From Rhodococcus oryzae (GTDB lineage Bacteria > Actinomycetota > Actinomycetes > Mycobacteriales > Mycobacteriaceae), in contig NZ_SUMD01000018.1 of the NCBI RefSeq assembly GCF_005049235.1, positions 1 to 53,424 on the forward strand: a stretch of DNA of 53,424 bases. Reading direction: 5' to 3'. Numbering within the stretch: the stretch's first letter is position 1; each line of letters starts with the position of its first letter. Below the pieces are notes generated by a model. It ran no database searches and was not told where the DNA came from. It was given only the letters and a program-made list of their open reading frames with translations. The translations under genes and the position numbers were made by a program. Shown here piece by piece: positions 1-7,472 of the stretch.

Positions 1-2
1 AT

Positions 3-995
3 GTCGCGACGCTGGTGGGGTTGTTGTCCGAGCCGGCGTACCTGCATGGGCACGGGCTGATCGATCCGGAGCTGGCGCGCAGGCTGGCGGCGGACGGGAC
101 CTGGCAGGCCCTGCTCACCGAGGCACTCAACCTGGCCGAGGAGCTGGGCCTGATCGCCCACGACGAGGACGCCGCCAGTGATGCCAACGGCAACGGCGAC
201 CGTGCGGCCGCAGAAACTGTCAATGACATTGCCCCGGAGCCGGAGCCGGAGCCGGTCGCGGACACCGACGAGAAACCCGAAACCGAAACGCATAGTGAGA
301 AGTCTGTCCACATCAAGGCCGACGCACCCGGCCCCGACACGCCGCCACCACCACTACCGCCGCGGTTCTGCGTGCGCTCATATTTAGCCCGCGGAAGTCG
401 CCGAAAAGCCGGCTACATCCCCGATTTCGGGACGCTTGCTCCACCGCATCCGAGCACTTCACCACCACCGGCCCCGACCAGCATCGGCACCATCACCGAC
501 GCGATCCTCGCCGCCATCGATGCCGACCCCACCCTGGCCCGACCGGAACACCCCGACGGACACGGCGGCCTGACCGCCCCACCCGACGGCGCCCTCACCT
601 ACCGCCCCGACGCCGCCACCACCGCACTCGTCCACGCCCGCGACGGACACTGCCGATTCCCCGGCTGCACCCGCCCCGCCGCCGGGTGCCAACTCGACCA
701 CATCATCGAATACCGGGCCCACGACCCGATCACAGGTGGCTGGACCATCGTCACCAACCTGCACTGCCTCTGCCAGTTCCACCACCAACTCAAAACCCTC
801 GGCCTCTGGACCGTCACCGCACTACCCGGCCACGCAATGCTCTGGACCTCCACCACCGGCACCACCGCCCTCACCCTCCCCACCGGCGCCCACGGCAGCC
901 ACACCCTCACCACCCCGACCCCACGCATCACCGGCCGCCGCGGCCACACCCCGCCTCTGAAACCGAAAACACCGCCGTTGCCGCCACCGTTCTGA
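3..995 (+). CDS. DUF222/HNH endonuclease domain protein (5' truncated)
   Basis: The reading frame is open from the window edge, so the N-terminal part is missing. The visible part starts in the C-terminal end of a DUF222 region (PAYLHGHGLIDPELARRLAAD), followed by an acidic E/P/T-rich linker with a PEPEPEP run and a proline-rich stretch, then an HNH nuclease module: a Cys pair in CRFPGC near visible residue 215, the DHI core and the closing HCLCQFHHQLKT motif near residue 250-260. This domain order is that of the 13E12-type repeat family, abundant and often multicopy in Mycobacterium, Rhodococcus and Gordonia. Family members are thought to bind or cut DNA, but their role is not established. 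A hairpin follows the stop codon. Confidence 0.85.
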   Translation, partial: VATLVGLLSEPAYLHGHGLIDPELARRLAADGTWQALLTEALNLAEELGLIAHDEDAASDANGNGDRAAAETVNDIAPEPEPEPVADTDEKPETETHSEKSVHIKADAPGPDTPPPPLPPRFCVRSYLARGSRRKAGYIPDFGTLAPPHPSTSPPPAPTSIGTITDAILAAIDADPTLARPEHPDGHGGLTAPPDGALTYRPDAATTALVHARDGHCRFPGCTRPAAGCQLDHIIEYRAHDPITGGWTIVTNLHCLCQFHHQLKTLGLWTVTALPGHAMLWTSTTGTTALTLPTGAHGSHTLTTPTPRITGRRGHTPPLKPKTPPLPPPF

Positions 996-1000
996 ACGCA

Positions 1001-1038
1001 AACGTCCCCGCGGCCACCAGCGTGACCACGGGGATGTT
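1001..1038. terminator. Possible bidirectional terminator hairpin
   Basis: A 13-nt arm at 1001-1013 pairs with 1026-1038 (12 of 13 positions, counting one G-U), with a 12-nt loop. It lies in the 63-bp gap between two convergent genes. There is no clear T-run, as is common in actinomycetes. Confidence 0.45.
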
Positions 1039-1058
1039 CAGCGGTGAGGCTCGCGCGA

Positions 1059-1691
1059 CTACTGCTCGAGCATCGACTTCATCTGGTCGATCTCGTCCTC
1101 CTGGCCGGCGATGATCTTCTTCGCGAGCTCCTGGACCTGCTCGCTCTGTCCGTCAGTCAGGATCGCGGACGAGGACTCCACCGCGCCCTGATGGTGGGCG
1201 ATCATCATCTCCAGCCACGCCCGGTCGAAATCGGCTCCCGAGGCCTGCTCGAGCTGCGTCATCTGCTCCGCTGTCATCATCCCGTCGCCGCCGTCGCCAT
1301 GGCCCATATCGGCGTGGCTCATGTCGGCTGCCATCGTCGGCACGCCCCACTCGGCGAGCCATCCCGTCATCTGCACGATCTCGGGGTCCTGGGCGGCCTT
1401 GATCTGGCCGGCCAGCGCCAGCAGTTCCGCATTCTCGGTGCGGCCCTCGGCCAGCGCCGCCATCTCCACGGCCTGCTGGTGGTGCGGGATCATCATCTGC
1501 ACCCACATGACATCGGCGTTGTTGTGCGTGCCCGATGACGCGGACTGCTCAGAACTCGAGGACATCGACATCGAGCCCATCGAATCCATCGGGTGGCCGG
1601 ATCCGGAGTCGTCGTTGGAACAGCCCGCGATCAGGGCGACGGTGGCAGCGGCCGCGGCGATCATGCCGGTGGTCTTGGTACGTGTGTTCAT
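1059..1691 (-). CDS. DUF305 family lipoprotein
   Basis: 210-residue exported protein. The N-terminus has a signal peptide ending in a lipobox (ALIAGC), so it should be a membrane-anchored lipoprotein. After a Ser/Met/His-rich linker come two DUF305 units, each with a histidine-rich signature: MMIPHHQQAVEMA near residue 65 and MMIAHHQGAVE near residue 165. A Met/His-rich segment (MSHADMGHGDGG) lies between them. DUF305 proteins often sit beside copper or metal genes in actinobacteria, and the paired HH motifs suggest metal binding (inference). The ATG is preceded by AAGGAAG; longer in-frame starts have no signal peptide. Same strand and 68 bp downstream of a DUF6153 gene, a common pairing. Confidence 0.88.
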   Translation of the reverse strand: MNTRTKTTGMIAAAAATVALIAGCSNDDSGSGHPMDSMGSMSMSSSSEQSASSGTHNNADVMWVQMMIPHHQQAVEMAALAEGRTENAELLALAGQIKAAQDPEIVQMTGWLAEWGVPTMAADMSHADMGHGDGGDGMMTAEQMTQLEQASGADFDRAWLEMMIAHHQGAVESSSAILTDGQSEQVQELAKKIIAGQEDEIDQMKSMLEQ

Positions 1692-1759
1692 CGTTCTTCC
1701 TTGGTCTTTCGAGTGCGGATCAGTGGCCGAACTGCGTCGAGCACGACGCAGTGGCCCTG

Positions 1760-2275
1760 TCAGACCCGCAGAAGGCACAAGGTGGCAAGGCGATTCGAGG
1801 TGGGCGCGGCAAAGGGCGGCCCGCGACCGGTGTAGGTGACCGCGGACCGGCCGCGGCGCATCCGGGTGCCCGCGCCCGTCGGGAGCCCGAACGCGATCAG
1901 GGACATCGCCAGCAGCACTGCCGAGAGCAGGACGGCGACGCACGCGTTGAGCATGTGGTGGCCGCCGGTGTGATCGGCCGGCTGCTGGTCCGCGGGCGCG
2001 GCATGGGCCGACGTCTCGGGTAGCGACGCCGGCCGATCCGGCGCCATGGCGTTGGACGCGGATCCGGTCATCGCCCCGTGGGCTGCGTTCGGGGTTCCCG
2101 CGTCGTGCGTATCCACCGCATGCGCGCTGACCGCAGTCGGCGAGCCGTGAGCCGGCCCGGCGCCCTGCACGGCCGCCGCCACGTGATGCATCGCCAGCAG
2201 GCCGAACACCAGCGCGCCGAGCAGCAACGCGCACGAGAGTGCGGCGCGCTGTGGGGCGATGCGGAGCCGGTCCAT
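1760..2275 (-). CDS. DUF6153 family membrane protein
   Basis: 171 residues with two hydrophobic segments: one near residues 10-32 (LSCALLLGALVFGLLAMHHVAAA) and one near 110-130 (MLNACVAVLLSAVLLAMSLIAFGL). They are separated by an Ala/His/Pro-rich region with HH and HGS-type motifs. This arrangement matches the actinobacterial DUF6153 family, whose function is unknown and which often accompanies DUF305 genes. The ATG is chosen because a TATGGT box lies exactly 6 nt upstream, the pattern of a leaderless transcript. The C-terminus is basic and proline-containing and probably cytoplasmic. Confidence 0.7.
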   Translation of the reverse strand: MDRLRIAPQRAALSCALLLGALVFGLLAMHHVAAAVQGAGPAHGSPTAVSAHAVDTHDAGTPNAAHGAMTGSASNAMAPDRPASLPETSAHAAPADQQPADHTGGHHMLNACVAVLLSAVLLAMSLIAFGLPTGAGTRMRRGRSAVTYTGRGPPFAAPTSNRLATLCLLRV

Positions 2276-2281
2276 GCCTAG

Positions 2282-2287
2282 ACCATA
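2282..2287 (-). promoter_or_regulatory. -10 box of leaderless DUF6153 gene
   Basis: TATGGT on the minus strand ends 6 nt before the ATG, which would place the transcription start at or next to the start codon. Confidence 0.5.
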
Positions 2288-2298
2288 CCCTGCGGGGG

Positions 2299-2976
2299 TC
2301 AGGTAGTGAGCTCCAGCGGCCACCGCGCGGGTGCGGGACCGAAGGCGTCGCGCGCGTTGTTGATCACGCCCTTGCCGATCACCCGGTTGCCGGTGCCGCC
2401 GATCGCGGCGCCGATACCGGCGGGTACCAGCTTGCCCAGGATCAGCGCACTACGGCGGGCCGCGTACTTGGTGACGAATTTGTGGATCAGCTTCCGGTTC
2501 ATCCCGGTCATGGTCTGCGCCGGGAGCCGGTTGGTGATGAGCGAGCCCCAGTTCTTCGTGGTCGCGCCGACGGCCTTCTCCACGATCTCCATACCCGAGG
2601 CGCCCAGCGCCACCGCGAGTACCAGCGCCCGGCGCTGCTCGTGCTGCTGCACCGAGATGCCGTGCACCGAGGCGATCGCCAGTGTCAACAGGGCCGAGGC
2701 CTCCAAGAAGAACACCGACTCGGCGCCGACCGCCGCGATGGAGCCGACCGTGCCGATGCCGGGCACCGCCGCGGCCGCGCCCACCGCGCCGCCGCTGCCG
2801 GTCACAGCGGTGAGGAAGATCTTCTCCATCCGCTCGACGATCTGCTGAGGGTTCTCGTCGGGGTGGGCGCGGCGAACCCGGTCCACGTACTTCTGGATCG
2901 CGGGTCCCTGCAGCTTGGCGCCGTTGTCGAGCAGCGACACTATGACCTTCTCGATGCGTCCCAGCTTGTCCGCCAT
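2299..2976 (-). CDS. EcsC-like / uncharacterised membrane-associated protein
   Basis: 225 residues starting at an ATG with GGAGGGG about 6 nt upstream. Helical N-terminus, then a Gly/Ala-rich hydrophobic core (residues ~60-110, VPGIGTVGSIAAVGAESVFFLEASALLTLAIASVHGI), a second helical region, and a glycine-rich C-terminal hydrophobic segment (LGKLVPAGIGAAIGGTGN). The pattern resembles EcsC-domain proteins of actinobacteria, but I recognise it only loosely. It is the first gene of a leftward group (23 bp to DUF6153), although that gene seems to have its own promoter. No catalytic motif is visible. Confidence 0.6.
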   Translation of the reverse strand: MADKLGRIEKVIVSLLDNGAKLQGPAIQKYVDRVRRAHPDENPQQIVERMEKIFLTAVTGSGGAVGAAAAVPGIGTVGSIAAVGAESVFFLEASALLTLAIASVHGISVQQHEQRRALVLAVALGASGMEIVEKAVGATTKNWGSLITNRLPAQTMTGMNRKLIHKFVTKYAARRSALILGKLVPAGIGAAIGGTGNRVIGKGVINNARDAFGPAPARWPLELTT

Positions 2977-3096
2977 GGTCTTCCCCTCCGTCACGGCCAG
3001 CACCGTTCGCGGCCGAACCTAGGTCCAACGGTCGGCCTCGTCGTGTTTGTTCCTGGCCCGGGCACGTCATCCCTGGATGCGACGCAGATCACTGCC

Positions 3097-3102
3097 TACG
3101 CT
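3097..3102 (+). promoter_or_regulatory. -10 box of leaderless AraC-family gene
   Basis: TACGCT lies exactly 6 nt before the ATG at 3109, matching the TANNNT-N6-start pattern repeated through this window. Confidence 0.5.
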
Positions 3103-3108
3103 GAGTTC

Positions 3109-3957
3109 ATGACCGGGCACTCGGAGGGTAGACGGGCATCGCCCGCGCAGGCCCTGCGCCCGTTCGTCGGTCCCTACGAGGGCTATCGGCTGACCGGGTT
3201 CGAGCCCGGCTCGCACCTGGGTCTGCCCTCGCCGTACCTGACGGTGATCATCGCGCTCGACGCCCCGCTCGAACTCGCACGGATGTCCGATCCGCGGCAG
3301 CAGCCCGGCGCCTGGGGCACCCTCGCCAGCGGCCTGTCCACTGCGCCGGTCACGATCCGGCACGACGGCAACCAGCACGGTGTCCAGCTCGCCCTCACCC
3401 CGGCCGGTTCCAGGGCGCTGCTCGGTGTGCCCGCCGCCGAGCTCGGCGCCTGGGTCGTCGAGCTCGAGGACCTGCTCGGCACCGACTCCGAGGAGTTGAG
3501 CGACCGGATCGCCGCGCAGCCCTCCTGGGAGGCCCGCTTCGCGGTGCTCGACGAGGTGCTGTCCCGCCGCCTCGCCGACGCCGAGATCGATCCGCACCTC
3601 GAGCACGCGTGGCAGCTCCTGACGGCCGCCGAGGGTGTGGTCCGGGTCGGCCAGGTGGCCCGCGAGATCGGTTGGAGCAGACGGCACCTGGTCGGACGGT
3701 TCGCCGCGGAGTTCGGAGTCAGCCCCAAGGAGGCGGCCAAGCTGGCTCGATTCCACCGCTCGCATCAACTCCTGCGGAGCCGGCCGTCCATCTCGCTCGC
3801 CGACGCCGCCGCCCGGTGCGGCTTCTACGACCAGGCCCACCTGGCGCGCGATTGGCGGGACATCGTCGGGATCCCGCCCTCGAGGTGGCGGGCCGAGGAG
3901 CTGTTCTCATTCATCCAAGCGGACCAGACATCGGAAGGAGCAGTGTCGAGGGCATGA
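3109..3957 (+). CDS. AraC-family transcriptional regulator
   Basis: 282 residues. The N-terminal part (to ~165) resembles the ligand-sensing domain of AraC regulators with a DUF6597-like N-terminus (RPFVGPYEGYRLTGFEPG, then LTVIIALDAPLEL). The C-terminal ~100 residues form the double helix-turn-helix domain: VGQVAREIGWSRRHLVGRFAAEFG, then ISLADAAARCGFYDQAHLARDWRDIVG with the typical final PSRWR. The ATG at 3109 follows a TACGCT box; longer in-frame extensions run over the opposite-strand gene and look non-coding. Its stop codon overlaps the start of the downstream VOC gene (ATGA), so the two are co-expressed and probably share a regulatory circuit. Confidence 0.87.
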   Translation: MTGHSEGRRASPAQALRPFVGPYEGYRLTGFEPGSHLGLPSPYLTVIIALDAPLELARMSDPRQQPGAWGTLASGLSTAPVTIRHDGNQHGVQLALTPAGSRALLGVPAAELGAWVVELEDLLGTDSEELSDRIAAQPSWEARFAVLDEVLSRRLADAEIDPHLEHAWQLLTAAEGVVRVGQVAREIGWSRRHLVGRFAAEFGVSPKEAAKLARFHRSHQLLRSRPSISLADAAARCGFYDQAHLARDWRDIVGIPPSRWRAEELFSFIQADQTSEGAVSRA

Positions 3958-4367
3958 GCACACAGACGACCAACACCACCACGATCTGGCCCACGCTCAG
4001 CTACGCGAACGCGCGAGGGGCCATCGCGTTCCTCGTGAACGCCTTCGGATTCGTCGAGACCGCCGTCTACGGCGAGGGGGAGCGGGTCGACCACGCCCAG
4101 CTCGACTGGCCGGGCGGCGGCGGCATCATGCTCGGCTCGCAACGCCCGGATTCCGCCGTCGGGGACCTGCCGACGGGGGTCGGCTCGGTGTACATCGTCG
4201 TGCCGGACCCCGACGCGCTGTACCGGCGTGCCGTCGATGGCGGGGCCACCATCGTGAAGGGGCTGACCGACGAGGACTACGGCTCCCGCGGGTTCACCTG
4301 CCGCGACCCCGAAGGCGTGTACTGGAGCTTCGGAACCTACGCGGGGGAGCCGCCAAGGACCCAGTGA
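3954..4367 (+). CDS. VOC family (glyoxalase/bleomycin-resistance-like) protein
   Basis: 137 residues in the vicinal-oxygen-chelate fold: WPTLSYANARGAIAFLVNAFGF at the start and the closing GSRGFTCRDPEGVYWSFGTY motif typical of the PhnB/YraH-like branch. Members are metal-dependent lyases, dioxygenases or drug-binding proteins, and the substrate cannot be read from sequence. It starts within the stop codon of the AraC gene (ATGA overlap); GGAAGGAG lies about 13 nt upstream, so coupling probably matters. The last 31 bases overlap the 3' end of the opposite-strand reductase gene. Confidence 0.85.
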   Translation: MSTQTTNTTTIWPTLSYANARGAIAFLVNAFGFVETAVYGEGERVDHAQLDWPGGGGIMLGSQRPDSAVGDLPTGVGSVYIVVPDPDALYRRAVDGGATIVKGLTDEDYGSRGFTCRDPEGVYWSFGTYAGEPPRTQ

Positions 4368-5380
4368 TCGGCGGGGACCACCTCGTCGGGCTTCGGTGGA
4401 TGCGGCGGCGTGCCATCGCCGAACGGTCTGCCGCCCAACGCTTCCCGTCCATGCGGCTCGAGCCAGTTGGCGAGATTCGGTCCCTTGGGGATGATCTGGG
4501 TCGGGTTCACGTCGGAGTGCACCACGTAGTAGTGCTTCTTGATCTGCGCGAAGTCGATGGTGTCGCCGAAGCCCGGCGTCTGGAACAGGTCCCGCGCGTA
4601 GTCCCACAGCACGTGCATCTCGGTGAGCTTGCTGCGGTTGCACTTGAAGTGCCCGTGGTAGACCGGATCGAACCGGACCAGGGTGGTGAACAGTCGGACG
4701 TCCGCCTCGGTGATGGTGTCGCCCACCAGGAATCGCTGCGTCGCCAGCCGGTGGGTCAGCCAGTCCAACCTCGCGAAGAGACGGTCGTAGGCCTCTTCGT
4801 ACGACTCCTGGGTGCCGGCGAATCCGCAGCGGTACACGCCGTTGTTGACGTCCTTGAACACCAGCTCGGCGACCTCGTCGATCTCCGGTCGCAGCGCCTC
4901 CGGGTACAGGTCGGGTGCGCCCTCGCGGTGGAACTGCTTCCACTCGGTCGAGAGATCGAGGGTGATCTGTGGATAGTTGTTGGTCACCACCTGACCGGTC
5001 GGGATGTCGACGATCGCGGGCACCGTGATCCCGCGCGGATAGTCCGGGAAGCGGGCCAAGTATGCGTCCTGCAGTCGCGGGATCTTCAGCACCGGGTCCA
5101 GTCCGCCCGGATCGAGGTCGAAGGTCCAGCTCCGCTGGTCGTGGGTCGGCCCGCAGATGCCCATCGACAGGACGTCCTCGAGGCCGAGCAGGCGCCGCAC
5201 GATGATGGCCCGATTCGCCCAGGGGCAGGCCCGCGCGACGACGAGTCGGTAGCGGCCGGGTTCGACCGGGTAGCCGTCGCGGCCGTCCGCGGTGATCCGG
5301 GTGTTGATGTAGCGGGTGTCGCGGGTGAACTCCTGGCCCGCTTCGACATACGACCCGGTCGTGCTGTTCTCGTCGGTCAC
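4337..5380 (-). CDS. Xi-class glutathione S-transferase / S-glutathionyl-hydroquinone reductase-like protein
   Basis: 347 residues, close to the usual length of the YqjG/ECM4 family. An N-terminal thioredoxin-like domain carries the catalytic Cys in ACPWANRA (Cys52), followed by VPAIVDIPTGQVVTNNY, and the all-helical C-terminal domain has FLVGDTITEADVRLFTTLVRFD and the aromatic motif IKKHYYVVH. Known members reduce glutathionyl-hydroquinones. Mycolic-acid actinomycetes make mycothiol rather than glutathione, so the physiological thiol is probably mycothiol (inference). The start is GTG with GGAG about 10 nt upstream; the nearby ATG is out of frame. Confidence 0.88.
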   Translation of the reverse strand: MTDENSTTGSYVEAGQEFTRDTRYINTRITADGRDGYPVEPGRYRLVVARACPWANRAIIVRRLLGLEDVLSMGICGPTHDQRSWTFDLDPGGLDPVLKIPRLQDAYLARFPDYPRGITVPAIVDIPTGQVVTNNYPQITLDLSTEWKQFHREGAPDLYPEALRPEIDEVAELVFKDVNNGVYRCGFAGTQESYEEAYDRLFARLDWLTHRLATQRFLVGDTITEADVRLFTTLVRFDPVYHGHFKCNRSKLTEMHVLWDYARDLFQTPGFGDTIDFAQIKKHYYVVHSDVNPTQIIPKGPNLANWLEPHGREALGGRPFGDGTPPHPPKPDEVVPADHWVLGGSPA

Positions 5381-5412
5381 TGTTCATCAACTCCGTCGAC
5401 GGTGGGCAACAA

Positions 5413-6117
5413 TCACACGGTACTTCGCGGGAGCGTGGCCGCGGTATGGACGCCCAGTTCCTCGTAGCCCAGCGACGCGGCAAGCCGGCGCGAGGCCGTG
5501 TTGCCGGGGTGGCTGCGCCACTGCGGGATCAGGCCGACGTCGATCGCGTCGTTCGTCGTCAGCCGGGCCACCACGGCTCCGTGTCCGCGTCGGCGATGGT
5601 CCGGCGACGTGAGCGTGCCCATGTGGGCCAGAATGCCCTGCCATTCCGCATACCCGGACGAGGACAACGGCGTGCCGGCGGCATCGACGAGCGTGAACCA
5701 GTTCCGCTTGCCGGTGAGGTCGGCCTCCGCCGCGTCGTCGGGCGGGCAGGCCGACTGCAGGGCCAGCACGTGTTCGAGGTCGTGCGAGATCAGTGGGTCC
5801 TCGCGGCCGATCTCGGTGCCCACGTCGGCGGCGAACGACAGCAGCCGCGGGCCCGAACATTTGCCGCCGTGGTCCTTGGTGATCGTGAGTATCGTCGCGC
5901 CGTCGGTCAGCTCATCGTCGCTGTAGTGCTCCGCCCGCTCGATCGCCCAGTCCGGGCCCACCAGAGCGCTCGCTCCAGCCAGCCGGAGGAACCGGACCCG
6001 GTCGGAGCTCTGGTCCACCCGGATATGCCGGGTGCCCGGCCGGGCCAGGCCGAGGTCCGGCAGTCCCAGTTCCCTGGCCCAGGCCAGGGCGATGATGTCG
6101 ATCTGATGGGCGTCCAC
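5413..6117 (-). CDS. GNAT family N-acetyltransferase
   Basis: About 234 residues. The C-terminal half has the acetyl-CoA-binding GNAT core: GILAHMGTLTSPDHRRRGHGAVVARLTTN (the R-R-x-G-x-G/A loop), then IPQWRSHPGNTASRRLAASLGYEELG, typical of the final strand-helix of this fold. The N-terminal half (LAWARELGLPDLGLARPG) is typical of actinobacterial members whose substrates are unknown. A GTG three codons upstream (6126) is possible, but the GTG at 6117 has TACCGT 7 nt before it, consistent with a leaderless start. About 200 bp of the 5' end is overlapped in another frame by the upstream PAP2 gene. Confidence 0.8.
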   Translation of the reverse strand: MDAHQIDIIALAWARELGLPDLGLARPGTRHIRVDQSSDRVRFLRLAGASALVGPDWAIERAEHYSDDELTDGATILTITKDHGGKCSGPRLLSFAADVGTEIGREDPLISHDLEHVLALQSACPPDDAAEADLTGKRNWFTLVDAAGTPLSSSGYAEWQGILAHMGTLTSPDHRRRGHGAVVARLTTNDAIDVGLIPQWRSHPGNTASRRLAASLGYEELGVHTAATLPRSTV

Positions 6118-6805
6118 CCTCGCCACGGTATCGGTCCCGGCGCGCGGCGCACGCCGGCCACAGCAACGCCGCCCAGCCGACGACGACGAGCACCGCGGCG
6201 ATCACGTCGCTCGGCCGGTGCCACTGGCAGATCATCACCGCGGACCCGGCGGCGGCGGCCCCACACATCAGCGCGGCCGCCGCCGACCGCGAGCCCGGGG
6301 TCAGGACCATCGCCAGCCCGACCGCCAGCGAGGTGATCACGGTGACGTGCCCGCTGGGGAGCGTGTTCTGCGCGCCCCAGCCGAGGTACGGCCGGTCGAG
6401 CAGCACCTTGACCGCCTGCGTGGTGAGGTTCGCGCCCGCGATCACCGCAAGCGCGACGACGATCGAGCGCGGTCGACGACGGATCAGCCCGATGAGGACG
6501 ATCGCGCCGATCACCGCGGCGATGACCGTCGCGTTCACCGCACCGAGCAGGGCGAAGCCCGCCTCGTGCCAGGAGTCGGGTGCGGCGTTCGCGGTGCGCA
6601 TGAACCGCTGGTCGAGGAGCTGGCCGCCCTCGGTGGTGACGAACACCGAGTGCACGAGCATCAGCGCGATCGCGCACATCGCCGCGATCGTCGCGCCCGG
6701 AATGAACCGCGATACGCGGCCACGGGCCTTCGCCTTCGGGGTCCCCATTCGGATCAGGATGCCGCGCCCACATGAGAGCTTCATGAGAAAGCTGTTGCCG
6801 ACCAT
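5912..6805 (-). CDS. PAP2 superfamily phosphatase (overlong C-terminus)
   Basis: Integral membrane phosphatase of the PAP2 type. The signature is visible: KVLLDRP, then the LPSGH loop, then a third block with HRPSD that supplies the His-xxx-Asp pair; the usual Ser-Arg before it is absent. Several membrane segments lie between residues ~35 and ~220. Such enzymes dephosphorylate lipid phosphates or undecaprenyl diphosphate. From about residue 226 the frame continues for ~70 residues of R/G/P-rich sequence directly over the start of the GNAT gene, so this tail is probably not a conserved domain. The start is uncertain: the ATG at 6805 abuts GGAGGG, while 6784 and 6748 are alternatives and 6748 gives the most usual N-terminus. 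Confidence 0.72.
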   Translation of the reverse strand: MVGNSFLMKLSCGRGILIRMGTPKAKARGRVSRFIPGATIAAMCAIALMLVHSVFVTTEGGQLLDQRFMRTANAAPDSWHEAGFALLGAVNATVIAAVIGAIVLIGLIRRRPRSIVVALAVIAGANLTTQAVKVLLDRPYLGWGAQNTLPSGHVTVITSLAVGLAMVLTPGSRSAAAALMCGAAAAGSAVMICQWHRPSDVIAAVLVVVGWAALLWPACAARRDRYRGEGGRPSDRHHRPGLGQGTGTAGPRPGPAGHPAYPGGPELRPGPVPPAGWSERSGGPGLGDRAGGALQRR

Positions 6806-6819
6806 CCCTCCGCGCCGTA

Positions 6820-6849
6820 TATTCCATCTGGATTAATTGGTGCGGAATA
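6820..6849. promoter_or_regulatory. Inverted repeat in PAP2/PadR divergent promoter
   Basis: TATTCC (6820-6825) and GGAATA (6844-6849) form a 6-bp inverted repeat with an 18-nt AT-rich spacer just before the PadR start. It is a candidate operator for PadR autoregulation; the assignment is inference. Confidence 0.35.
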
Positions 6850-6856
6850 GGAAGGC

Positions 6857-7471
6857 GTGAACGTGGCGGCAACGGCGTTGACTCCCCTCGGGATCACGGT
6901 GCTTGCGCTGCTGTTCGAGCGGCCCATGCATCCGTACGAGATGTACCAACTGCTCATCCAGCGGCGCGATGATCGGCTGGTGAAGATCCGGCCGGGCTCG
7001 CTCTATCACACCGTCGACCGGCTGGAGCGGCAGGAACTCGTCGCAGTGCTCGGCACGGAGCGTGAGGGCAACCGTCCCGAGCGCACCACCTACGCCATCA
7101 CCGAGGCAGGCCGGGCGGCGCTGACCGTGCGGATCCGCGAGATCCTGGCCACCCCGGTCAGCGAATACCCGCAGTTCCCGGTGGCCCTCGCGGAGGCGCA
7201 CAATCTCGACGCGGGCACCGTCTGCGAGCTGCTCGGCGAACGGGTGTCCCGGATCGACGAGGACATCCGGGAACTCGAGGGGATGCGGCAGGCGGTGGTG
7301 GCCGAGGACATCCCGCGGGTCTTCTGGTTCGGGATGGACTACCTGCGGGCCGTCGCCAAGGCCGAGGCCGACTGGCTGCGGGGTCTGATCGTGGAGATCG
7401 AGAGCGGCGAACTGCCTTGGCTCACAGAGGAACTCATCAGTAAGCGCAATCCCCAACTTGCGAAGGATTGA
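6857..7471 (+). CDS. PadR family transcriptional regulator
   Basis: 204 residues. The N-terminal winged helix shows the PadR signature: LTPLGITVLALLFERPMHPYEMYQLL, then LVKIRPGSLYHTVDRLERQELV and the wing TTYAITEAGRAAL. The C-terminal part is the helical dimerisation domain (PF10400 type). The GTG start at 6857 is preceded by GGAAGG; GTG at 6863 is equally possible. One base separates its stop from the exporter gene, so this is a regulator-efflux pair in which PadR most likely represses the pump until a ligand binds. Confidence 0.9.
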   Translation: MNVAATALTPLGITVLALLFERPMHPYEMYQLLIQRRDDRLVKIRPGSLYHTVDRLERQELVAVLGTEREGNRPERTTYAITEAGRAALTVRIREILATPVSEYPQFPVALAEAHNLDAGTVCELLGERVSRIDEDIRELEGMRQAVVAEDIPRVFWFGMDYLRAVAKAEADWLRGLIVEIESGELPWLTEELISKRNPQLAKD

Positions 7472-7472
7472 C

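Noticed and set aside
2239-3108. N-terminal extension of the AraC-family protein
   Set aside because: The extra 290 codons overlie the opposite EcsC-like gene and lack coding character; the TACGCT box selects the ATG at 3109.
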